A stretch of 21,619 bases of DNA, taken from positions 1 to 21,619 of IMG/VR virus record IMGVR_UViG_3300017962_000146; one strand, 5' to 3'. The notes beneath the pieces are model-generated. The model was not told the origin of the DNA. It did not search any database and saw only the letters and a program-made list of their open reading frames with translations. Shown in pieces: positions 5,478-14,346 of this stretch. Both the position numbers and the translations under genes were made by a program. Source of the stretch: a virus. Each line of letters begins with the position of its first letter. Positions within the stretch are counted from its first letter, which is position 1.

Positions 5478-5731
5478 CTCTTTCCTAAGTAAATGTTTTG
5501 AAGATGATCTTCGAATTGTTCTACTTTATCCAAACGATTTGGCCAGTAGATGTAATCTTTTTCTGGGTTTGCTTTAAGATTGTTTAACAAAGGTTGAATT
5601 GCATTAAACAAACCTTCTAGTCTATCGTGGTATGATAGAGCAGTGTTGGCTCGTTCTTTTAGTTCTGTAACAACTTCTAGTTCCTCTTCGGTTACAGCCG
5701 TAAAGCCAAAATCAAAGATGTCATCAGTCAT
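5474..5731 (-). CDS. Conserved T4-like phage protein (DDIFDFGF type), 85 aa
   Basis: Start set at the ATG at 5731, six bases after GGAGG; the longer frame to 5788 would add 19 residues without a ribosome-binding site. It begins MTDDIFDFGFTAVTEEELE, a hallmark N-terminus that I recall from uncharacterised small proteins of marine T4-like phages. A helical region follows (VTELKERANTALSYHDRLEG), then IQPLLNNLKANPEKDYIYWP (45-64), where the NPEK-x-YI-WP block is also typical. The C-terminus is helical. The predicted protein is soluble and acidic; the function is unknown. It overlaps the 52-residue ORF upstream by 8 bases. Confidence 0.8.
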   Translation of the reverse strand: MTDDIFDFGFTAVTEEELEVVTELKERANTALSYHDRLEGLFNAIQPLLNNLKANPEKDYIYWPNRLDKVEQFEDHLQNIYLGKS

Positions 5732-5882
5732 CGTTATCCTCCACAGTAAGTGTGTAAGTGAAAGTTCCCGGTTCGTATGAATCGGCATTGAGTAAAAAAC
5801 TAATAATATCTTCCCTCATAAATTCTTCAATTACTTCATCACGAGCCTGTTTGTATTTCATGAAATCAACTACTTCACCCAT
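5724..5882 (-). CDS. Small acidic ORF, 52 aa
   Basis: Short frame from the ATG at 5882, which overlaps the TGA of the DUF3310 gene (TGATG), to the TGA at 5724-5726, which overlaps the next start by 8 bases. It begins MGEVVDFMKYKQARDEVIEE and continues as an acidic helix, then a short strand-like tail (FTYTLTVEDNDD). Perfect fit in the gap and tight coupling on both sides argue that it is real. No family is recognised. Confidence 0.65.
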   Translation of the reverse strand: MGEVVDFMKYKQARDEVIEEFMREDIISFLLNADSYEPGTFTYTLTVEDNDD

Positions 5883-6262
5883 CACGCGCCTCTACCTGTA
5901 GCATATGGTTTTGGTTTTGCAAACGCTTCATCCCACTCACGAGGAGAAACTGTATCAATCGAGTGATGTCCTGCAGCAGGAGCAAACACTGTTTTGTTTT
6001 CTTCGTCGTGGATGTACAGCTGAATCAAAGCGTAATGCAGGATTTTCATCACATCCTTACGCCCATCGGCCGCGTTACCTTTTCGCCCGTATCGTTTTGC
6101 ATACTTGATGACATTGCCCAAGCAAAAGCCAGTACCATGCCCAGAGTCAATGATAACGTCAGTAGCCTGATACTTATTCGTCGCGTAATGTTGGTCGTAG
6201 GTTCCATCGACATATTTTTTAAACTCCTCAATCAATTCATCTTCACGAAACTTATAATTCAC
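5882..6262 (-). CDS. DUF3310-like phage protein, 126 aa
   Basis: Contains TYDQHYATNKYQATDVIIDS (20-39) and GTGFCLGNVIKYAKRYGRKG (42-61), then a 'D-x-x-K-x-L-H-Y-A-L' helix. This is the GF-x-x-GN-x-IKY-x-x-R-x-x-x-K-G signature of the DUF3310 family. Phage members are sometimes labelled nucleotide kinase after T7 gp1.7, but I see no Walker motif, so I leave the activity open. The start is the GTG at 6262, eight bases after GAGGAG; no better ATG exists in frame. It is commonly located near the gp41 helicase gene in marine T4-like phages, as here. Confidence 0.75.
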   Translation of the reverse strand: MNYKFREDELIEEFKKYVDGTYDQHYATNKYQATDVIIDSGHGTGFCLGNVIKYAKRYGRKGNAADGRKDVMKILHYALIQLYIHDEENKTVFAPAAGHHSIDTVSPREWDEAFAKPKPYATGRGA

Positions 6263-6274
6263 TAACTTGACTCC

Positions 6275-6478
6275 TCAAAGTTCAGTTCTGGTGCCGTCTT
6301 TTCTTTCGATAGTTACGGTGCCTTCATCTTCATCAATTTCAATGCCAATTGCGTCTATAGCCATGCATAAACGAAAAAGTCCATCAAACTCGCCTCTTTT
6401 AAATCCAAACCAATGTCCAGCAGAGTAAGAGCAAAACATTAATCCCGTAGCAATGATAGTGTGCAGTACTGGGTCCAT
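6275..6478 (-). CDS. Small single-pass membrane protein, 67 aa
   Basis: The N-terminal hydrophobic segment VLHTIIATGLMFCSYSAGHW (4-23) probably spans the inner membrane. It is followed by a basic loop (FGFKRGEF) and an acidic C-terminal beta-rich tail (IEIDEDEGTVTIERKDG). No family is recognised. The start follows AGGAGG by 5 bases. It begins 8 bases after the gp41 stop and about 100 bases downstream of a strong promoter located inside the gp41 gene. Confidence 0.7.
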   Translation of the reverse strand: MDPVLHTIIATGLMFCSYSAGHWFGFKRGEFDGLFRLCMAIDAIGIEIDEDEGTVTIERKDGTRTEL

Positions 6479-6486
6479 AGAACCTC

Positions 6487-7881
6487 CTAATTAAATTTAA
6501 TACCACTTAGTTTATTTCCTGCAGTAGTTCTATCGAACACGGGGATATCGTCATCCACTAAATCTTCTTGCTCACTTTGATCTACATCATACAGTTTCAT
6601 TTTGCTTCTGTCAACCCCAATAACGAAACGCTTGTTGACGTTTGGATCGTTATACCGATTCTTCAATTGCTTAACCATAATTTGATTCAAACGTGTAAGC
6701 TCTTCGTTAGAAACTAGTGCAAACATCAGATCCGCAGTCGCCGGAAGTCCGAACGATTCAGAAGTGTCTTCGAGACCAGGATCAGAATTTGCATATCCGG
6801 ATCGTGTGGTTTGAGTAGCGGATACAATCGGCACATCAAACTCTACAGCCAGACCCCTGATCTCTTCGGCAATCGCTTTAATATATGTGTATGAGTTAAT
6901 AGCGCCACCCATACTCTTCATTCTTGCGCTTGCACATATATTTAGGTAATCAATAAAGATGATTTCCGGAACAAATCTTTTTTTCAAACGCAATTCATTT
7001 AGCAGAGCACGAAAATGCCCGGTGTGTGCCTGTCCAGTTGGATACTCTTTTATTATGAGTTTTCCGTTTGTGGCATCTGCAATCTTTTTAATGCGATCCG
7101 TAAACATAGGTTTGGACATATGATCGAGTTGATCTATAGCAACGTTCATCAGATTGGCATCTATCCTTTCTGCGATACGTTCTTCAGCCATTTCCATGGT
7201 GATATACAGAACGTTGCGCCCCTGAGATAAAGCGTTAGCTGCAACGTGACACATAAACAAAGACTTACCGACACCTGTACCAGCAAGGGCAATGTTCAGT
7301 GTCTTGTTCGGCAGTCCGCCCTTGGTGATCGTATTGAAATACTCAAGGTCAAATGGAATGCGTTCTTCTTGTGCGTGATAGAAATCATATCGCTGATCAA
7401 TATTTTCTAAATAATCGTGACCAACATTGTTATCAAAACATACTGCCAAAGCTTTCTGCAAAATATCAGGCAGGGCATCCTTGGTATATTGAGTGTGCTT
7501 CCCATCGATAACCTGAATCGACTCCATGATAGCCAAATACACAGCACGATCTTGACACCACTTCTCAGTCTTCTCAAGAAGCCACTGCTCGTTCTCTTCT
7601 TGATACTCAAAGATAGAAGGCAGGATATCTAGAGCGTGTACATAAGTCTGCTCAGTTAGCGCAGTGCAATCATCGATCTCAATTTTAAAGGCTTCCATCG
7701 AAGGAAGACGGTTGTATTTCTGTACGTACTTTGTTACTTCGGTAAAAAGAATTGCATAAACACCCTCGAAATATTCCTTCTTGATGAAAGGAATAACCTT
7801 GCGCATATAATTTTCATTGGTGAGAATGTTTCTAAGTATCGTCTGCTCAAGATCAATCTTCACTTTCTTCTGCGTCTCCAT
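6487..7881 (-). CDS. 41: Replicative DNA helicase, T4 gp41 (DnaB-like), 464 aa
   Basis: Hexameric 5'-3' helicase that unwinds DNA at the fork and partners with the primase. The N-terminal helical domain (about 1-150) is followed by the RecA-like motor: Walker A GTGVGKS (201-207), H1a TMEMAEERIAERIDAN (228-243), Walker B IIFIDYLN (307-314) and a sensor block VSATQTTRSG. The length is close to the 475 residues of T4 gp41. The annotated ATG (7881) overlaps the upstream gene by 29 bases and has no clear ribosome-binding site. A GTG six codons in (7863, giving VKIDLEQ) is an alternative that overlaps less. No TOPRIM primase (gp61) accompanies it in this window. Confidence 0.96.
   Translation of the reverse strand: METQKKVKIDLEQTILRNILTNENYMRKVIPFIKKEYFEGVYAILFTEVTKYVQKYNRLPSMEAFKIEIDDCTALTEQTYVHALDILPSIFEYQEENEQWLLEKTEKWCQDRAVYLAIMESIQVIDGKHTQYTKDALPDILQKALAVCFDNNVGHDYLENIDQRYDFYHAQEERIPFDLEYFNTITKGGLPNKTLNIALAGTGVGKSLFMCHVAANALSQGRNVLYITMEMAEERIAERIDANLMNVAIDQLDHMSKPMFTDRIKKIADATNGKLIIKEYPTGQAHTGHFRALLNELRLKKRFVPEIIFIDYLNICASARMKSMGGAINSYTYIKAIAEEIRGLAVEFDVPIVSATQTTRSGYANSDPGLEDTSESFGLPATADLMFALVSNEELTRLNQIMVKQLKNRYNDPNVNKRFVIGVDRSKMKLYDVDQSEQEDLVDDDIPVFDRTTAGNKLSGIKFN
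6586..6614 (-). promoter_or_regulatory. Near-consensus sigma70 promoter inside gp41
   Basis: Minus strand: TTGACA (6614-6609), 17-base spacer, TATGAT (6591-6586). It lies in the last 130 bases of the helicase gene, about 105 bases above the start of the small membrane-protein gene (6478), and would drive the accessory cluster down to the terminator at 4322. Confidence 0.6.
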
Positions 7882-8182
7882 AAGCTAATGAACCATCAGA
7901 TGCTGCAACAATAAGAATGTCTTCCAGCACATCCGCAACGAACAACTGAAGCTCTTCATCGTCAGTTGTTAGTTCTGAGTTAGGAGTAGATTCTATCACA
8001 AAATTGAACTTAAGGAAAGCATTTTCGTCTTCACCCTCAAAACCAATGTTGCCAAATTTAATTACAGTTTCCGGATGCGGTCCTTCTAAAAGACGCACTG
8101 CCCAAGACTGAGTGTTAGTTTCATCTGATGGGGTTAGTTCGTAATGAACACCTTCTGATATTTTATTTTCTATTTCATTCAT
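7853..8182 (-). CDS. Conserved acidic phage protein of unknown function, 109 aa
   Basis: Acidic, mostly beta protein: SWAVRLLEGPHPETVIKFGN (26-45), then FLKFNFVIESTPNSELT and a helix EELQLFVADVLEDILIVAAS. The pattern W-x-VR-x-LEGP-x-x-x-T-x-I-x-FGNI plus F-x-F-x-V-x-x-S-x-x-S-x-LT is one I recall from uncharacterised proteins of marine T4-like phages, where it is also near gp41. No catalytic motif or membrane segment is visible. The start overlaps the GT17 gene by 8 bases, and the end overlaps gp41 by 29 bases, so it is translationally coupled to the helicase. Confidence 0.7.
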   Translation of the reverse strand: MNEIENKISEGVHYELTPSDETNTQSWAVRLLEGPHPETVIKFGNIGFEGEDENAFLKFNFVIESTPNSELTTDDEELQLFVADVLEDILIVAASDGSLAYGDAEESED

Positions 8183-9023
8183 CGAGCAACAACCTGTATT
8201 TTTTGGGTAAATTAGTTTGATTTTCTACGGGGATATTAACAATTTTTAGATCGAGAGCTTCGTTGTCTGTTAAAGTATTCGGAATTTTTTTTGTTTCAAA
8301 AATTTCTAAAACTTTATTTAATGATCTTATATGTTTACTGTTCATTCGGTAAAAATCTTTACTAGAACTAGTATAAATTTTATTAATGAAACGTTCTTCA
8401 TCACAAAAAAACCATGATAAATGCCAGCCTGCTTTTGGTATACATTTTAAAGTATTATTACTTCTTATTCTTCGCCATATTTTTGTGTTTTTACGTAACC
8501 AACGTCCGGAACCTAAAGCTATTGATTTAGTAGAATACTGTTCATTTTTTGAATTATCCCACAAGATATGATTCAAATCATAGATAAACCAATCCATCTC
8601 TAAACGAACCGGCTTTGGTGGACATCCTAGCTTTAATACTTTGTCAGCATTCCAAATCTCATCTACATCACAAGTTATTACAACATCATCTTCTTGTACA
8701 ATTTCTGCTAGGTAAGAAAATGATTCCATTCTAGATTCTTTTTCATTGAGAATAGCGCTTTCGAAATCGCGATGACGTTTCTCTTTATCTTTTGAAGATC
8801 GATCAATATCCAAGCGTTTAACACTGTAAATACGGTGATCAATTTTGTGCAAGTAGTCTTTAAATAAATGTTTATTTTCCTGGAAGTATAGTGGCTTGGG
8901 ATCGCCAAGCCACGTATGCTCCGATTCAGATAAAACAAATTTGCCGACGTAATCATTTAATTCTTTGAGCCTAAAGGAAAGCATTTCTAGCTCATCATTA
9001 AATTGGAAGGCGTCTATAATCAT
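8175..9023 (-). CDS. Family 17-like glycosyltransferase, 282 aa
   Basis: Resembles GT17, the family of beta-1,4-mannosyl-glycoprotein N-acetylglucosaminyltransferases. It opens with MIIDAFQFNDELEMLSFRL (1-19) and continues with FVLSESEHTWLGDPKPL (29-45), the pattern 'D-x-F-x-FNDELE-L-x-x-R-L ... V-x-x-E-x-x-x-T-x-x-G-x-x-K'. The metal/sugar-nucleotide motif is ITCDVDEIW (116-124), and GWHLSWF (199-205) is a second family block. It is a cytoplasmic enzyme; donor and acceptor are unknown. The gene is clearly more A/T-rich than the flanking uvsX and gp41 genes, suggesting separate acquisition. It is nonetheless fully integrated, overlapping uvsX by ATGA and the next gene by 8 bases. Confidence 0.85.
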   Translation of the reverse strand: MIIDAFQFNDELEMLSFRLKELNDYVGKFVLSESEHTWLGDPKPLYFQENKHLFKDYLHKIDHRIYSVKRLDIDRSSKDKEKRHRDFESAILNEKESRMESFSYLAEIVQEDDVVITCDVDEIWNADKVLKLGCPPKPVRLEMDWFIYDLNHILWDNSKNEQYSTKSIALGSGRWLRKNTKIWRRIRSNNTLKCIPKAGWHLSWFFCDEERFINKIYTSSSKDFYRMNSKHIRSLNKVLEIFETKKIPNTLTDNEALDLKIVNIPVENQTNLPKKYRLLLDE

Positions 9024-10048
9024 TCTTCGACTGAGAAATCTAACTCGCTACTTAATCCGGATCCCATAGAATATGCTTTGGAAACATATTCACAGAAGGC
9101 TTCGTCGCGTAAGAGAGGTCCCCAAAAATCACAGTTAAGCTGACTCTGTCGATACTTGTGATCAGGTTCGTCTGCTTTCGCATACCAGCCGTTAGAAGGT
9201 TTGATCACATGACCAGAAGCTAGTGCAACATCAAGAAGCCCACTGTATTTGTCGATGCCGCCTTCCCAAGAAACCGTAATGGGAATCTTAGATTGTTCTT
9301 TAACAAAACGAGACTTCTCAACCTTGATTACAAAATCATAACCTTCGACTTCAGTTCCCGATTTGTTTTGCCTACGGCCAATGATCCAAATGTTGTTGGC
9401 ACTGTAGTAAATGCCAGTACCACCTCCAACAACATCTTTTGGATATAAACCAATCTCTTTGTAGGTGTGGTTAATAGCAAGCAAAGGAATGTCTTTCATA
9501 GAGAGGTATGGAGTTACCATACGAAACAAACCTTTGAGGGCTTTAGCACGGGACATATCAGCGACGGACTTTTCGTTCATCGCATCTTCGAGTTCTTTCT
9601 TAGATGCGAGGTTGCCGATTGAGTCTATGATAATAATCACATCATCTTCTTTGTCCATGTTGTCGAGTTGACTCACCAAATCAAACTTCAACTCTTCGGC
9701 ATCCGATACTGGCGTGTGTAGAACACGAGTAGTATCAATACCAAATCCCTCGAAGTATGATTGTGGTGAGCCAAACTCTGAGTCGTAGAATAGCAACACG
9801 GAATCTGGCTTAGCTTCCATATAAGCTGCCGCCATTTTTAAAGCAAAAGAAGTTTTAAAATGTTTTGATGGCCCAGCCAGAACAGTTAGACCGTTTGACA
9901 AACCGCCATCCAATTTTCCGGAAAGAGCCACATTCATCATGGGAACTCCGGTATCTACATAATCTTTTTCTTTGAAGAACTCTGAGTGGTCAAGTCTTTC
10001 AGTGAACTTGACCTTAGAGTTTTTCATAAGCTTAGCCATCAATGACAT
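9020..10048 (-). CDS. uvsX: UvsX, RecA-like recombinase, 342 aa
   Basis: Strand-exchange protein that coats ssDNA and drives recombination-dependent replication and repair. Walker A is GPSKHFKTS (59-67), the T4 UvsX form of the loop; Walker B is IIIIDSIGN (136-144). NHTYKEIGLYPKDVVGGG is the DNA-binding loop region and its flank. The C-terminus ends in an acidic DFSVEE tail, as in UvsX/RecA. The length is somewhat below T4's 391 residues. AAAGGAAG lies within the end of the previous gene, and the ATG follows its TAA by one base. Its neighbour upstream is the dehydrogenase-like protein and downstream the GT17 enzyme. Confidence 0.96.
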   Translation of the reverse strand: MSLMAKLMKNSKVKFTERLDHSEFFKEKDYVDTGVPMMNVALSGKLDGGLSNGLTVLAGPSKHFKTSFALKMAAAYMEAKPDSVLLFYDSEFGSPQSYFEGFGIDTTRVLHTPVSDAEELKFDLVSQLDNMDKEDDVIIIIDSIGNLASKKELEDAMNEKSVADMSRAKALKGLFRMVTPYLSMKDIPLLAINHTYKEIGLYPKDVVGGGTGIYYSANNIWIIGRRQNKSGTEVEGYDFVIKVEKSRFVKEQSKIPITVSWEGGIDKYSGLLDVALASGHVIKPSNGWYAKADEPDHKYRQSQLNCDFWGPLLRDEAFCEYVSKAYSMGSGLSSELDFSVEE

Positions 10049-10049
10049 A

Positions 10050-10961
10050 TTAGTCTTCCTTTAGGTTACGAAGGTTTACTGCTTCTTCCAGCAGAGTGAT
10101 TCGATCAGATTGACCAACCAGCATCTTTACATCCCTGTCAGCATACTCGCCGCCATAAGAACGAGCTTTCTTCACAGTGATAGATGAATCAGTTTTCGCT
10201 TTAATAAACGAAGGAAGCATCACACGCGAATCTTGTAAAGCGGGATGTCGTTCAATCATTCTTCGAACAATTGTTGGGTTCGCTGCACCAAGATCTAGAA
10301 TGACCTGATGAAACTGATTAAAGAAAGCTTGCTTGACTGCACGAAATCCAGCTACTCCAAGCTTTGCGTAAATAACTTCGTGCAAAGTGCCTTTAACAAC
10401 TTCTTTAGTTGAAGTGTAAGTGCAATGTTTAATGATGTTTAAGAAAGCATCAAGTGCTTTGGGGCCACCACCAACGTAATTTAAATCAGATACCAAAATT
10501 TCTTCTGGATCTTCACTAAACTCTGGTGAGTAAATCATTTTGCCGGTCACCCAATCAATACCAACGACATTGATAATACGATCTAAAGTTTCTGTATTGA
10601 TGGTTGTTTTTAAACAGATACCAGCTTGCGTGTTCTGAGCAATCTTCTGAATGGTTGCAATCAAAGCAGCATCATCTAGAGAATCGTTCTTTAACATAGG
10701 AATATCGTCACAAATAAAAACTACAGCTGGGCGATATTCAAATAGTTGAATGTCATCTTTAGGACCAAAACGCATTACTTCAGCAACTTTCAAATCAAAA
10801 GCAGCCTCTGTCGCAACAGCGAGATGATTGTTGCCAGTAATAGCAATGCGAAGTTTTTCTCTAGGCAATCCCGCGTCAGTTACGCCAGTGCCTTCTGTGG
10901 GATCCCAATCTGCATCAACAATTTCGGGTTGTGGCGGGACAATGTTTTGTTCTTCAGTCAT
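10050..10961 (-). CDS. Degenerate nucleotide-sugar (UDP-glucose/GDP-mannose) dehydrogenase-like protein, 303 aa
   Basis: Several blocks line up with UDP-glucose/GDP-mannose 6-dehydrogenases. LRIAITGNNHLAVA (37-50) is in the place of the Rossmann strand and glycine loop; AVVFICDDIP (79-88) of the 'D-x-x-x-I-x-V-x-T-P' strand; SPEFSEDPEEILVSDLNYVG (145-164) of 'NPEFL-x-E-G-x-A...P-x-x-x-x-G'; and AGFRAVKQAFFNQFHQV (204-220) of the central helix. SYGGEYADRDVKML (268-281) sits where 'GGSCFPKDxxAL' carries the catalytic cysteine. Here that position is Y273, and the GxGxxG loop is replaced by TGNNHLA, so normal catalysis looks impossible. The first 36 residues are an acidic, Pro-rich tail. The start follows AGGAG by 6 bases. 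Lying between the primase-like gene and uvsX, it may have a structural or regulatory role. The assignment is from motif pattern only. Confidence 0.6.
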   Translation of the reverse strand: MTEEQNIVPPQPEIVDADWDPTEGTGVTDAGLPREKLRIAITGNNHLAVATEAAFDLKVAEVMRFGPKDDIQLFEYRPAVVFICDDIPMLKNDSLDDAALIATIQKIAQNTQAGICLKTTINTETLDRIINVVGIDWVTGKMIYSPEFSEDPEEILVSDLNYVGGGPKALDAFLNIIKHCTYTSTKEVVKGTLHEVIYAKLGVAGFRAVKQAFFNQFHQVILDLGAANPTIVRRMIERHPALQDSRVMLPSFIKAKTDSSITVKKARSYGGEYADRDVKMLVGQSDRITLLEEAVNLRNLKED

Positions 10962-10969
10962 TTTAACTC

Positions 10970-11905
10970 CTATACATTTCGATATGCATACTCTACAGCG
11001 CGATCAGCTTCGAGGTCTAATGGTCTATTAGTATACCAACTACCAGTCTCCATGTCAAGCTCTCTGCATAAATCAGCGATTTCCTTTGCTGTAATCGGAT
11101 AATCATTTTTGATAGCATTAGCTGCTGTCGCAACCATTATCTGATACATTTTATGATACCATCCAGTATCTGATATCATTTCATATTCTGCCGCCAAGTG
11201 TTTGGGGAAGAACGGACAATTTTTGTAAGAAGACCAGACAACATCTTTAGCTTGCATCTGTTCTTTTCTATACGCAATTACCGCTTCCGCAATTTTTGGT
11301 GGCAGTCTATCAATAAAGTTACCATTCGTTTTTGATTGATAACTCCACTGTGACATTATATAGTCGGGATCTAAATGCTCTCCCTCATTCACATAAAAAA
11401 AGTTAAACGCGTCTGGATATTGTGCAGGTACATAATACATTCGCGATAAGTCTTTGGTTTGTTTGTCTCCTATATCTTCAAATTGTTTGTTAAGTGCATA
11501 CCAGAAGTGTGGTATGTCTTTTTTATCTAATGTTTTCGATAACGGAAATACTAGTCTAAACTTAGGCTGTATTGCAGTGCTTGAAGCAGTTGAGTAACAG
11601 ACATAAGAATACTTTCCGCATATCCTTTGTAAGTTATGATCAACGTCTCCGGTGTGTATGCTAAAATCGTCAACATCAATAGCACACCACCCAGCCCAAT
11701 ACATAACATTTTTATTAGAGCGCGTACTGTCTTTGATATACACAGCAGGGCTAATGAGAGGAGAAGAATTAGTTCCACCTTTCTTACCTTTTAGTTTTGA
11801 ACATTTTTCCAACCATTTAACAAGACCAGACCATGCGCCAAACTCTACCGTTCGATGTGTTTTATTATCGAAAGTGCTGGAAAACATTGTGACTTCATAT
11901 TTCAT
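10970..11905 (-). CDS. Archaeo-eukaryotic primase (PrimPol)-like protein, 311 aa
   Basis: The order of motifs fits AEP-type primases of mobile elements. Motif I is [10 protein letters not shown] (72-81), with the metal-binding pair D77/D79. Motif II region is [20 protein letters not shown] (103-122), like 'Y-x-T-x-SH-x-x-x-x-PR-x-R-x-V-x-PL', but with serine where the usual histidine stands. [14 protein letters not shown] (151-164) matches the 'D-x-S-R-x-x-x-x-P' motif III region. The C-terminal third (about 200-311) is helical and may correspond to a primase C-terminal helper domain. The start overlaps the gp43 stop by ATGA, so it is coupled to DNA polymerase. It may provide the primers for gp43 in place of the T4 gp61 type. 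The activity is inferred; no zinc ribbon is visible. Confidence 0.6.
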   Translation of the reverse strand: MKYEVTMFSSTFDNKTHRTVEFGAWSGLVKWLEKCSKLKGKKGGTNSSPLISPAVYIKDSTRSNKNVMYWAGWCAIDVDDFSIHTGDVDHNLQRICGKYSYVCYSTASSTAIQPKFRLVFPLSKTLDKKDIPHFWYALNKQFEDIGDKQTKDLSRMYYVPAQYPDAFNFFYVNEGEHLDPDYIMSQWSYQSKTNGNFIDRLPPKIAEAVIAYRKEQMQAKDVVWSSYKNCPFFPKHLAAEYEMISDTGWYHKMYQIMVATAANAIKNDYPITAKEIADLCRELDMETGSWYTNRPLDLEADRAVEYAYRNV

Positions 11906-14340
11906 ACAAAGAAATCTTCCAAGGTGGCTTTAGGTTCTGCGGACCAACCAACAGCATCAAGGATAGGTGTCAGAGGATCTACAAATGATTTAGAAAACAT
12001 GGTATCAAAATCTATTGCAGGTGTCAAGCCAAATTCTTTCGGCAAGTTGTTCGGAAAAGCAATAACGTTTTCCTTTATCCGATTTGGTTCTTTCAAATAT
12101 ACAAACTTAATTTTTTCGCCGTTTTGAATCTTCTCATATTTCTCCTCCAACCCTTGCTTCTTAAGGTGGTGATTATATAACAACGCGCCTCGTGCGTGTA
12201 TTGGAGTTCCCTTGCTATAAATGTTGTCGCGATCTGCAAACTTATCGATGTTTGTTATTCCTCTGGGGAAAGCGATCTGTTCTGGTGTAAGGAGTTTAAA
12301 TTGGGACTTAAAGTCAGAAATGAATCGTTGTGTATCTGATTCGGTACTTTCTATGATGACTCGAAAGATCTCGCGCATTTTTTTTCTTATAACTTCAGGG
12401 GTTGAAGACTTGATAGCTTCAATGCCCATCATCTTAAGCTGAGGTTCCGCGAACCGCACACCTTCGCTGTCATGGACGTTGAGAATATACCGCTTCTTAG
12501 CCATCCAAATTCCACGGTCTGCAATGACCTCACGTTTCATCACCATACGATTTTCATATGCGTTAGTAGCATCAGCTAGTTGTTGATAAGCGTCGGCAAT
12601 TTTGTTTTCAAAATGTTCACATACTTTATCAAGAAAGTTTACGGGATTAACGGGTTGATGCATACGCACCATCTGAGAAAAATTAATATAAACAGAGTCG
12701 GTATCGATTGCGATTACATAATCGTCTTTAGTCCCCATCAATTCCTGCATCTCATCATTGACTGCTTTCTCCGCACACCTAATTGCTCGCTGGCCGGAGG
12801 TTGTTACCGCCTCTGCAATCCTTAGATCGAAGTATCGGAAGTACTGGTTAGCCATCGCACCGTAGAGAGAGTTCATCAGAATCTTAACTGCCATCTGCTG
12901 GTTGTTGAAAATTGTGATGTCATTTGCAAGTTTCTTAGTCGGAGTCTTTTCGTAGTCTTGCTTGGCTTTTAGCATCGCATCCTTAGCGGTAACTCGATCA
13001 GTATAAAACTGCTTGATCACTCGCGGGATGATACCTTGAACATCCGTGCGATACCTAGTCCCATTGGCGGCTTCAGCACCTTCACCCTCAGTTAGAGTTT
13101 CCGGAGACATATTATACTGAACAATGATGTTAGGGTACAGTGAGTTCAAATCGAAGGAGCAAACCCAATCGTGGGATCCTACGACAGGATCTTTAACGTA
13201 GCCTCCTACGATGGTAGACTTCATTTTATCAACCTTGGGCGGCACTACAATGTTCTCAGGACGCAATGCGTTGTAAATAACAGAGTCCCATATGTTTGTA
13301 GTACCTAGCGTGTCGATGTAATTAGTCTTGGCTTTGTACGCCATAGTCAAAGCAAGAGTGATCAGTGCCATCTTCTCTTCGAGACGATCCACTAACTCAA
13401 CGTCTTTGATGTTGTAATCGATGAACTTCTGAAAGTCATGTTTGTACAGCGAGTGTAGAGAGCCGTACTCTTCATACGACAATTTGTTCTCACCTAGAAC
13501 AACGTACGCGATATGATCTAACTTGTAGGACTCTTGCTCGCCATATGTAAGCTTGCCAAACTTTTGAAACAGATCGTAATAGTCTAGCTGAGAGATTCCA
13601 AAGACATCATAAACTTGAGCTTCTTGTCCCATCTTGTTTATAATACTGCGTTTCTTCAGAATTTTCCAAGGAGACAAATCTTTGGCATGATTCTCGTCCA
13701 AAACCAGACTAATTCTATTGACGAGATAAGGTACGTCGAACATCTGTGTGTTCCAGCCCGTAAGAATGTCGGGCACGTTCGGCTTTGAAGACCACCAGCC
13801 TAGGAAACTTCGAAGTAGATCTGCCTCAGTATCACAGCGGAAATAGGTAATATTATGATCGTTGAGTTCAGGATTGTAATCGTACAAACCCCAAACGTAA
13901 TAGACGTTGTCGATATTATTTTTACAGGTAATTGAGATTACTGGATGATGTGCCTCTTCAGGAAAGGGAAACCCCTCATCAGAAGCAACCTCGATGTCTA
14001 TGGTTGTTACGTTGATGCGCTCGCGGTCAAACTTTATCTCGTTAGGAAAACGATCACCGATACATTGCAGAACATAATTAGACATTCCGCTGACAGTAAA
14101 ATTAGGTACGTGTCTGTACTGCTCGATAAAATCATTAGCATCCTTCATGGTGTGGAATGCAATGGGAGCTACGGCATTGCCGTACAAAGTACGGTACTTA
14201 GACTTCTCTAAGCTCGTTCTGTTAATCGGAACAAAAAGCGTGGGAGAATATGGTATTCTTTCTGACACTCGCTCACCGTTTTCATAACCACGATAGAGAA
14301 GAGTGTTACCGTATTTAACAACGTTTGTGTAAAATTTCAT
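11902..14340 (-). CDS. 43: DNA polymerase, family B, T4 gp43, 812 aa
   Basis: Replicative polymerase with 3'-5' proofreading. Exo I DIE (115-117), Exo II NTQMFD (197-202) and Exo III YNIKD (309-313) are all intact. Polymerase motif A is DLNSLYPNI (397-405), motif [10 protein letters not shown] (486-494) and motif C AIDTDSVY (544-551). At 812 residues it is shorter than T4's 898 but complete. The end (LEDFFV) could hold the clamp-binding peptide. The start [12 protein letters not shown] aligns well with T4 gp43. There is no ribosome-binding site before this ATG, and a strong promoter ends only 6 bases upstream, so the mRNA would be leaderless. It is followed by the primase-like gene with an ATGA overlap. 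Confidence 0.98.
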   Translation of the reverse strand: MKFYTNVVKYGNTLLYRGYENGERVSERIPYSPTLFVPINRTSLEKSKYRTLYGNAVAPIAFHTMKDANDFIEQYRHVPNFTVSGMSNYVLQCIGDRFPNEIKFDRERINVTTIDIEVASDEGFPFPEEAHHPVISITCKNNIDNVYYVWGLYDYNPELNDHNITYFRCDTEADLLRSFLGWWSSKPNVPDILTGWNTQMFDVPYLVNRISLVLDENHAKDLSPWKILKKRSIINKMGQEAQVYDVFGISQLDYYDLFQKFGKLTYGEQESYKLDHIAYVVLGENKLSYEEYGSLHSLYKHDFQKFIDYNIKDVELVDRLEEKMALITLALTMAYKAKTNYIDTLGTTNIWDSVIYNALRPENIVVPPKVDKMKSTIVGGYVKDPVVGSHDWVCSFDLNSLYPNIIVQYNMSPETLTEGEGAEAANGTRYRTDVQGIIPRVIKQFYTDRVTAKDAMLKAKQDYEKTPTKKLANDITIFNNQQMAVKILMNSLYGAMANQYFRYFDLRIAEAVTTSGQRAIRCAEKAVNDEMQELMGTKDDYVIAIDTDSVYINFSQMVRMHQPVNPVNFLDKVCEHFENKIADAYQQLADATNAYENRMVMKREVIADRGIWMAKKRYILNVHDSEGVRFAEPQLKMMGIEAIKSSTPEVIRKKMREIFRVIIESTESDTQRFISDFKSQFKLLTPEQIAFPRGITNIDKFADRDNIYSKGTPIHARGALLYNHHLKKQGLEEKYEKIQNGEKIKFVYLKEPNRIKENVIAFPNNLPKEFGLTPAIDFDTMFSKSFVDPLTPILDAVGWSAEPKATLEDFFV
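11999..12027 (-). promoter_or_regulatory. Weak promoter candidate inside gp43
   Basis: Minus strand: TTGACA (12027-12022), 17-base spacer, TACCAT (12004-11999), a poor -10. It lies about 95 bases above the primase-like gene, the same offset as the stronger nested promoters elsewhere in the window. That offset is the only reason to list it. Confidence 0.25.
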
Positions 14341-14346
14341 TCAGGT

